Shown here: positions 1 through 4,131 of the stretch, one piece after another
Layout of the letters: each line of letters starts with the position of its first letter
Position numbering within the stretch: the stretch's first letter is position 1
NCBI GenBank assembly: GCA_017612655.1
Contig: JAGAFM010000097.1
Coordinates: 1-5,456, forward strand
Source of the DNA: Clostridia bacterium
GTDB lineage: Bacteria > Bacillota > Clostridia > Oscillospirales > CAG-272
DNA length: 5,456 bases
Reading direction: 5' to 3'
The notes under the pieces: model-generated
Databases searched by the model: none
What the model was told of the DNA's origin: nothing
Seen by the model: the letters and a program-made list of their open reading frames with translations, nothing else
Translations under genes and position numbers: made by a program

Positions 1-391
1 CATCATCGACGATTTCCCTTCCGCCTATATCGCGGTCGTCGGGGACTCCATCTACTATTCCCGTTATGTGGAGGACCCGCCCTCGCTGGGATATGATAAG
101 AATATAGACGAAGAGCAGTTCAACCGCTCCGGCGGCATCCTGTTCCGCACGAATATCGAAACGGGTGAGGAAAGCATTGCGTTCGAGCTGCCAGCCTACC
201 GGCTGATCGATACGGGGATCCACCGCGTTGGGCAGTACGTCGTGATCGAATTTCAGAACACCGATTATTCCAATTATGAGGAGGAGACGGACATGTACGG
301 CGTCTGGTACGCCTATCCGGAAGAAAACGGATGGGTCGTGTATGATACCGCAAGCGGAGAAGCGAAGGCGTATCGGGAGGGGAATCCATGA
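1..391 (+). CDS. C-terminal part of a secreted propeller-like protein, 5' end outside the window
   Basis: The frame is open from the first complete codon at position 2 to a TGA at 389-391, so the gene begins upstream of the window; a GTG at 68 is an internal valine codon with no ribosome binding site. About 129 residues are visible. They alternate short hydrophobic strands with acidic, Tyr-rich loops (for example GDSIYYSRYVEDP, then GVWYAYPEENGW, then VVYDTASGEAKAY), which fits repeated beta-propeller blades. By eye the segment aligns along its length with the last ~110 residues of the lipoprotein at 1453-2736, sharing GD-[ST]-[IV]-YY, a GG-x-LF block and a final T-x-[ST]GE-[AT] strand. I infer it is a paralogous extracytoplasmic protein. 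The stop codon overlaps the ATG of the downstream ATPase gene (ATGA), indicating translational coupling and one operon. Its exact function is unknown; whether it carries a lipoprotein signal cannot be seen here. Confidence 0.8.
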   Translation, partial: IIDDFPSAYIAVVGDSIYYSRYVEDPPSLGYDKNIDEEQFNRSGGILFRTNIETGEESIAFELPAYRLIDTGIHRVGQYVVIEFQNTDYSNYEEETDMYGVWYAYPEENGWVVYDTASGEAKAYREGNP

Positions 392-1284
392 TTTTAACGA
401 TTTCAGGCATCACCAAATCCTACGGGACAAATCTCGCTCTGGACCGTTTCACCGCCGCGCTCGAACCGGGGATCTACGCCCTGCTCGGACCGAACGGGAG
501 CGGCAAATCCACCCTTATGAACATCCTGACGGATAATCTGAAGGCGGATTCCGGCTCGATCACCTACACGTCGGACGAAGGAGTTACCGAAGATGTGCTC
601 AAAATGGGAGTGCGGTTCCGGGAAAAGCTCGGTTTCATGCCGCAGTATCCGGGGCTGTACCCGAACTTTTCCGTCGAACGGTTTATGTGGTATATGGCCG
701 CGCTGAAGGGAATGACGAAAGCAGACTCGATGAAACAAATCCCGGAGATCCTTTCCGAGGTGGAGCTGGACGACGTGATGCGGCGCAAGATCGGTGCGCT
801 GTCGGGAGGCATGAAGCAGCGGCTCGCCCTTGCGCAGGCCGTCCTCGGGGATCCCGAGATCCTCATCCTCGACGAGCCGACCGCAGGGCTCGACCCGAAG
901 CAGCGCATTTCGATCCGCAACTATATCTCCCGGATCGCCTTCAACAAAATCGTGCTGATTGCCACCCACGTCGTACCGGACATCGAATTCATCGCGCGGG
1001 ACGTCATCTTCCTCAAAAAAGGCGTGATCGTAGACAACGCGCCTCCGCACGTCCTGACGGAAAAGATCGCGGGATCGGTGTGGATCGTCCCCTGCGCGGA
1101 AGACGAGGTCCAGGGGATGCAGAACCGGTTCCGGGTGACGAACATCGCGCGGGACGAGACGACTGGGACCGTATTGCTTCGCGTATTGAATGAAAAAAAG
1201 CCATCCGAAGGCGCGGGGGCGGCCGCTCCGTCACTGGAGGACTATTATCTCCATGTGTTCGGGGACGAGGCGTCGAGGAACTGA
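388..1284 (+). CDS. ABC transporter ATP-binding protein, ABC-2/BcrA-like
   Basis: This 298-residue protein should be the cytoplasmic ATPase subunit that powers an ABC transporter. All nucleotide-binding elements are present: Walker A GPNGSGKS (34-41), Q-loop Gln86 in FMPQYPGLYP, signature LSGGMKQR (138-145), Walker B ILILDEP (158-164) with catalytic Glu163, D-loop AGLDP (166-170) and switch His194. The core resembles exporter-type ATPases of the CcmA/BcrA group. Residues ~230-298 form a C-terminal extension ending in LEDYYLHVFGDE, a tail type common in ABC-2 ATPases. The ATG at 388 has a strong GGGAGGGG site at 375-382, 5 nt upstream, and overlaps the stop of the preceding gene. No membrane subunit is encoded here, so the permease is probably upstream. 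Flanking by two related secreted proteins suggests an envelope-linked role, but the substrate cannot be told. GC content in sampled lines is high (about 63-68%). Family assignment is firm; transport direction is inference. Confidence 0.95.
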   Translation: MILTISGITKSYGTNLALDRFTAALEPGIYALLGPNGSGKSTLMNILTDNLKADSGSITYTSDEGVTEDVLKMGVRFREKLGFMPQYPGLYPNFSVERFMWYMAALKGMTKADSMKQIPEILSEVELDDVMRRKIGALSGGMKQRLALAQAVLGDPEILILDEPTAGLDPKQRISIRNYISRIAFNKIVLIATHVVPDIEFIARDVIFLKKGVIVDNAPPHVLTEKIAGSVWIVPCAEDEVQGMQNRFRVTNIARDETTGTVLLRVLNEKKPSEGAGAAAPSLEDYYLHVFGDEASRN

Positions 1285-1355
1285 AGTCCAATCCTACGCG
1301 CCGGTCGCAAAACCGCCGACCTATGGGAATCATATAGATCAGCACCCTTCGCAGA

Positions 1356-1380
1356 GCGCAGAGAGAACCGCTCTCAGCGC
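1356..1380 (+). repeat. Hairpin: GCGC-A-GAGAG / CTCTC-A-GCGC
   Basis: Arms 1356-1365 and 1371-1380 pair over 9 of 10 positions, with one A-A mismatch and a 5-nt loop (AACCG). There is no T-tract after it, so it is not a standard intrinsic terminator. It could protect the 3' end of the ATPase message or pause the polymerase; that is speculation. Confidence 0.5.
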
Positions 1381-1398
1381 AGAACAGTCACAAGGCGC

Positions 1399-1418
1399 CG
1401 GGTCCGCCTCGGATCCCG
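1399..1418 (+). repeat. Short GC-rich hairpin with one bulge
   Basis: CGGGTCCG (1399-1406) pairs with CGGATCCCG (1410-1418) around a CCT loop, giving 8 base pairs and one bulged T at 1414. It lies 23 nt before the GAGGG site of the lipoprotein gene and lacks a T-run. Such a short stem in GC-rich DNA may be due to chance. Confidence 0.35.
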
Positions 1419-1452
1419 CCGCCGCGGAGAAACCTAAACAGAGGGTAGAACG

Positions 1453-2736
1453 ATGCAAAGCATACCGATTCGTATCATTCACGTTTTGTTTTTACTCACT
1501 CTTATGCTTCTTTTCTTCTCCTGCGGTTCAGAACCGATCGAAGATTCTCCCGATATGTTAGCATATTATGTGTTCAGAAGTTCGGAAGGATTCCCCCTTT
1601 CAGACAGCGCCCGGGAACCGGTCAAGATCAACCCCGTTTCCGGAGCGGTATCATTCGTATGTGTGGATCCTCTCTGTTCTCACGATTCGCCGGCTTGTCC
1701 TTTATATGACATCCAGTCTGCCGTAATGGACGGAATCCGGCTTTTTTACGTGTCAGAAGAAATTCCTCCGGCTCAAAAATGGAATCAAAAGGGCTCTTGT
1801 GAAATCCGCGAATATAACATGGTAACAGGAGAAATCCGCACGCTGGCGTCTTTTTCCGACGGCATCGTGCTGCTCGGAGCATACCGGAATTCCGTTTATT
1901 ATGCCGCTTTGGTCTACGAAAAAGAAAGCGATGGATTCCGCTACGGTCTGTTCCGATCCGAAGAAAGAAAAACGGTTGAGCTACCGCTTTTGCGCGATTA
2001 TCCGTCCACGGAAGGAGGAATGGACACAGGGGATTTTTCGTCTGTCTATGCGTTTGTGGAAGATCGGATTTTCTGGTATGCGCCCGGGGAGACGGGATAC
2101 TTGTTTTATACGACTGATCTGGACGGAAATCCGCTGCAAATCCTGTCTGCCATACCCCCATACATCATGAACGGACAGTATGCGAATGGGTTTGCGTATT
2201 ACAGCGTTCTGGGAGAACGGCCGGAAAACATGAACAGCGCAAACACTGTGATCCGATGGATGAATACCCGTGAAATCTGGCGTTCGCGTCTTGACGGCAG
2301 CGAAGCAGTTCTGCTCTGCAGCAATGCCGCGTCGTGGTACGTGTACGGTGATACCGTATACTATACCGTTCTCGAAGAGGAACCGGAAACCTTCGAATAC
2401 AATGACGCGACAGAGACAAACTGGCTTGGGGGAAAGCTATTCGCAATGAAAACCGACGGGAGAGAGAAGAGGCTGATTTGTTCGCTCGATTCTGATTTCG
2501 ATCTGACCGATACGAAGACCTTTCTCGGTGCGGTGACCAACCGAGGAACAACGTATGTCTGTATCGCAGTCCGTGATTTTCTTCCAAATCATTTCTATTC
2601 TTCCGGCTATGAATACGGCCTTTCTCCGAATACGTTAATCGTGAACACGGAGACAGGAGAAACCCGGTTTGTGGGGCCCCCGGAAGAAACGTCGGCTGAA
2701 CGGTCCGGTTTTTTCCAAACGGATTCCCATCCCTGA
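1453..2736 (+). CDS. Probable secreted lipoprotein, propeller-like, with CxDPLCxH cysteine cluster
   Basis: This is a 427-residue protein of unknown function. Residues 5-23 form a basic-then-hydrophobic signal segment ending in FFSC, with Cys24 as the likely lipidated residue; Phe at -3 instead of Leu/Val makes the lipobox imperfect. Residues 70-82 carry Cys70, Cys75, His77 and Cys82 in C-x4-C-x-H-x4-C spacing, within a CVDPLCSH segment of a kind I recall from secreted proteins of gut Clostridia. The remainder is a run of short beta strands with Tyr and Trp and repeated turns such as TDLDGNP, RLDGSEA, MKTDGRE and NTETGET, which suggests a six- to eight-bladed propeller facing the outside of the membrane. 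ATG 1453 is preceded by GAGGG at 1441-1445 with 7-nt spacing. Its C-terminal part matches the partial protein at 1-391, so the two are paralogues around the ABC ATPase. Sampled GC content (~47%) is clearly below that of the ATPase. It could be a substrate-binding or sensor partner of the transporter, but this is not shown. Confidence 0.88.
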   Translation: MQSIPIRIIHVLFLLTLMLLFFSCGSEPIEDSPDMLAYYVFRSSEGFPLSDSAREPVKINPVSGAVSFVCVDPLCSHDSPACPLYDIQSAVMDGIRLFYVSEEIPPAQKWNQKGSCEIREYNMVTGEIRTLASFSDGIVLLGAYRNSVYYAALVYEKESDGFRYGLFRSEERKTVELPLLRDYPSTEGGMDTGDFSSVYAFVEDRIFWYAPGETGYLFYTTDLDGNPLQILSAIPPYIMNGQYANGFAYYSVLGERPENMNSANTVIRWMNTREIWRSRLDGSEAVLLCSNAASWYVYGDTVYYTVLEEEPETFEYNDATETNWLGGKLFAMKTDGREKRLICSLDSDFDLTDTKTFLGAVTNRGTTYVCIAVRDFLPNHFYSSGYEYGLSPNTLIVNTETGETRFVGPPEETSAERSGFFQTDSHP

Positions 2737-2745
2737 AGCTGAGGC

Positions 2746-2778
2746 GGTTTTCCAAATCCGCGATTCCTTGGAAAAACC
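2746..2778. repeat. Inverted repeat GGTTTTCCAA / TTGGAAAAACC
   Basis: GGTTTTCCAA (2746-2755) is complementary to TTGGAAAAACC (2768-2778) over 10 pairs with one bulged A and a 12-nt loop. It starts 9 nt after the lipoprotein stop and lies upstream of the promoter at 2801. No T-run follows, so it is either a weak or factor-assisted terminator for the lipoprotein gene or a protein-binding site for the downstream promoter. A related copy, GGTTTTTTCCAAACGGATTCC at 2707-2727, sits in the end of the coding region. Confidence 0.5.
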
Positions 2779-2780
2779 AG

Positions 2781-2800
2781 CGGGAAAACCCATTTCCCCG
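2781..2800. repeat. Small inverted repeat abutting the -35 element
   Basis: CGGGAAA (2781-2787) pairs with TTTCCCCG (2793-2800) with one extra C in the right arm and a 5-nt loop. The right arm touches the -35 box at 2801, a usual place for an operator, but the repeat is short and no regulator gene is nearby. Confidence 0.3.
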
Positions 2801-2829
2801 TTGACTTTCCCCCCGCAAAGTGCTATACT
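2801..2829 (+). promoter_or_regulatory. Strong sigma-A promoter for the oxidoreductase gene
   Basis: The -35 box TTGACT (2801-2806) and -10 box TATACT (2824-2829) each match the consensus at 5 of 6 positions, and the spacer is exactly 17 bp (2807-2823). Transcription should begin around 2835-2837, leaving a 5' leader of roughly 66 nt before the ATG at 2903. It is the only near-consensus promoter I found in the window and marks the start of a new transcription unit. Confidence 0.88.
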
Positions 2830-2848
2830 TTTTCCGGAGGGGAACGAC

Positions 2849-2875
2849 GTGAAAAACCGTCTGACCCGATCTTGA
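2849..2875 (+). CDS. Possible 8-codon leader peptide (MKNRLTRS)
   Basis: A GTG at 2849 follows a strong GGAGGGG at 2836-2842 with 6-nt spacing and opens a frame of eight codons ending in TGA at 2873-2875, all inside the leader of the oxidoreductase gene. The peptide has three basic residues and no run of one amino acid, so classic attenuation by one tRNA is not indicated. A caveat is that the expected transcription start (2835-2837) coincides with the Shine-Dalgarno sequence, leaving almost no upstream RNA for ribosome loading. It may be a real upstream ORF that tunes translation or a decayed leftover ribosome binding site. Confidence 0.3.
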   Translation: MKNRLTRS

Positions 2876-2902
2876 AAAACGGGATTAAAGGAGACGAAAA
2901 CG

Positions 2903-3988
2903 ATGGCAAAGAAAAAGCTGAGAATCGGGATCATCGGCACAGGCGGCATCGCCCGCTGGCACGCTTATCAGTATCTGAAGATGGACGACTGCAAGATCGT
3001 CGCACTCGCGGATCTGGTCCCCGGCAAGGCGCAGAAATTCGCGGAAAATCTCGGAATCAAAGGCGCGAAGTACTACAACAGCCACAAGGAGCTTCTGGAC
3101 GACGCGGAAGCGCTCGGACTGGACGGCGTTTCCATCTGCACGTACAACCGTCAGCACGCGGAACCGACCATCTACGCGCTGGACCGCGGCATCAATGTCC
3201 TGCTCGAGAAGCCCTTCACCGTTACCCTGGATGAGGCAGTCGCCGTCATGCGGGCGGAAAAGCGAAGCGGCAAGATCCTTTCCATCGGATTCCAGCCGAG
3301 ATTCCACGCCAGCATGCAGTACATGAAAGAGATCGTCCGTTCCGGAAGACTCGGCCAGGTGTACTACATCCAGACCGGCGGCGGAAGACGCCGCGGCATT
3401 CCCGGCAGCACGTTCATCGAAGACAAGACGGCCGGCATCGGTGCGCTCGGCGATATCGGATGCTACTCCCTTGACATGTGTCTGGACGCCATCGGATACC
3501 CGAAGCCCTTGACCGTTTCCGCATTCAAGACCGACATCATCGGCAAAGACCCCGCTCAGTATGATGAAGCAGACCGCTTCTCCGTCGACGAGTTCGCAGT
3601 CGCCCTGATCCGTCTGGAAGGCGGCGTGACCATGGACTTCCGGATTTCCTGGGCTCTGAACGTCGACACCCCCGGGGACACCCTGATCATCGGCAACAAA
3701 GCGGGTCTCCGCATTCCGTCCACCGACTGCTGGAACGGCGGTTTCGGCGAGATGACGCTGTATGAGACCGTGGACGGCAAGGATATCGAGACCAAGCTGC
3801 CCGAACCGGAAAACAAAGTCGACTGCTTCTACGGCAAGGTTCGTTCCTTCCTGGATGCCATCAAGACGCCGGGCGCTAAGTCTCCGGTTCCGAGCTCCCA
3901 GATCCTTTACAACCAGGCAATCATCGACGGTATCGTCCGTTCCGCAAATCTCGGACGCGAAGTCGATATCGTCATTCCGGAAATCTAA
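2903..3988 (+). CDS. Gfo/Idh/MocA family NAD(P)-dependent oxidoreductase
   Basis: This 361-residue cytoplasmic enzyme has the usual two-domain layout and length. Residues 1-~125 form the Rossmann domain: beta strand RIGIIGTGGIA with G12-T-G14-G15 for the dinucleotide, ALADLVPGKA (34-43) ending the second strand, and the family catalytic segment EKP at 102-104 (Lys103). Residues ~130-355 form the alpha/beta C-terminal domain, with GDIGCYSLD at 183-191: Asp184 is kept, and the position often held by the catalytic His is Tyr188, as in the glucose-fructose oxidoreductase and dihydrodiol dehydrogenase branch. Members oxidise or reduce sugars, inositols and related polyols; the substrate here is not recognisable. 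The ATG has an AGGAG site at 2889-2893, 9 nt away. It stands alone between a strong promoter and a strong terminator. Ile, Asn, Phe and Tyr codons mostly end in C, consistent with high expression. Family assignment is firm; specificity is open. Confidence 0.95.
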   Translation: MAKKKLRIGIIGTGGIARWHAYQYLKMDDCKIVALADLVPGKAQKFAENLGIKGAKYYNSHKELLDDAEALGLDGVSICTYNRQHAEPTIYALDRGINVLLEKPFTVTLDEAVAVMRAEKRSGKILSIGFQPRFHASMQYMKEIVRSGRLGQVYYIQTGGGRRRGIPGSTFIEDKTAGIGALGDIGCYSLDMCLDAIGYPKPLTVSAFKTDIIGKDPAQYDEADRFSVDEFAVALIRLEGGVTMDFRISWALNVDTPGDTLIIGNKAGLRIPSTDCWNGGFGEMTLYETVDGKDIETKLPEPENKVDCFYGKVRSFLDAIKTPGAKSPVPSSQILYNQAIIDGIVRSANLGREVDIVIPEI

Positions 3989-4017
3989 GTTCGTTTCCAA
4001 TTCCCATTAGATCGCAA

Positions 4018-4072
4018 AAGGCCGTTTCTTCTGTGCCGCAAACACAAAAAGGAACGGCCTTCTTTCGGTTTT
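4018..4072 (+). terminator. Intrinsic terminator after the oxidoreductase gene
   Basis: AAGGCCGTTTCTT (4018-4030) pairs with AAGGAACGGCCTT (4049-4061) over 13 positions with one G-U pair. The loop is 18 nt and a T-rich tail (CTTTCGGTTTT) follows. It begins 29 nt after the stop codon at 3988. On the other strand the stem is followed by TTTTGCG, so it might also stop transcription arriving from the opposite side, although no such gene is visible. Confidence 0.88.
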
Positions 4073-4113
4073 CACTCTTCCCTTTTCACCCAACAATGGA
4101 TTACTCTGTTCAG

Positions 4114-4121
4114 AAAGGAGG
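4114..4121 (+). promoter_or_regulatory. Shine-Dalgarno site that fixes the recG start
   Basis: AAAGGAGG lies 10 nt before ATG 4132. An in-frame ATG at 4096 would add 12 residues, but it has only a pyrimidine-rich stretch upstream and would place this site inside the coding region, so 4132 is the better start. Confidence 0.8.
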
Positions 4122-4131
4122 CTGCCTGAAC

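Larger units (their letters stand above)
1285..1452. other. GC-rich intergenic region with two small hairpins
   Basis: This 168-bp gap separates the ATPase gene from the lipoprotein gene. It holds two hairpins described separately (1356-1380 and 1399-1418), neither followed by a T-run, and a GAGGG ribosome binding site at 1441-1445 for the next gene. I found no convincing sigma-A promoter: a TATAGA at 1333-1338 has no matching -35 element. The lipoprotein may therefore be read through from the operon upstream. The frame starting at 1190 stays open across the whole gap, but it is low-complexity and lacks its own start signal, so I treat it as non-coding. Confidence 0.55.

Noticed and set aside
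68..391. GTG at 68 as a true start of the first gene
   Set aside because: The frame continues upstream to the window edge with matching propeller-like sequence that aligns to the paralogue, and no ribosome site precedes the GTG.
403..1050. A 215-codon minus-strand frame inside the ABC ATPase gene
   Set aside because: The sense strand carries all ABC motifs; the antisense product is His/Arg/Asp-rich without motifs or its own ribosome site.
1122..1134. A 13-base sequence GAACCGGTTCCGG shared with 4570-4582
   Set aside because: Both copies lie inside unrelated coding regions in a GC-rich genome; nothing else around them matches, so chance is sufficient.
1310..1338. Possible promoter with TATAGA for the lipoprotein gene
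   Set aside because: The hexamer 17 bp upstream is AAACCG, unlike a -35 element, and nearby spacings give nothing better.
1190..1561. A + strand frame bridging the ATPase end, the spacer and the lipoprotein start
   Set aside because: It overlaps two well-supported genes in another frame, starts inside the ATPase, and encodes low-complexity sequence.
2165..2818. A 217-codon minus-strand frame over the lipoprotein end and the promoter region
   Set aside because: It is rich in Arg and Ser, has no domain, and runs through the promoter and inverted repeats of the next unit.
2885..4000. A 371-codon open frame on the minus strand covering the whole oxidoreductase gene
   Set aside because: It mirrors a gene with clear family motifs and a strong promoter. 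Its translation shows no recognisable domain, and the long opening is what strong C-ending codon bias on the sense strand produces.
4096..4131. ATG at 4096 as an alternative recG start
   Set aside because: No Shine-Dalgarno precedes it, whereas AAAGGAGG is well placed for 4132; the 12 added residues do not resemble RecG.
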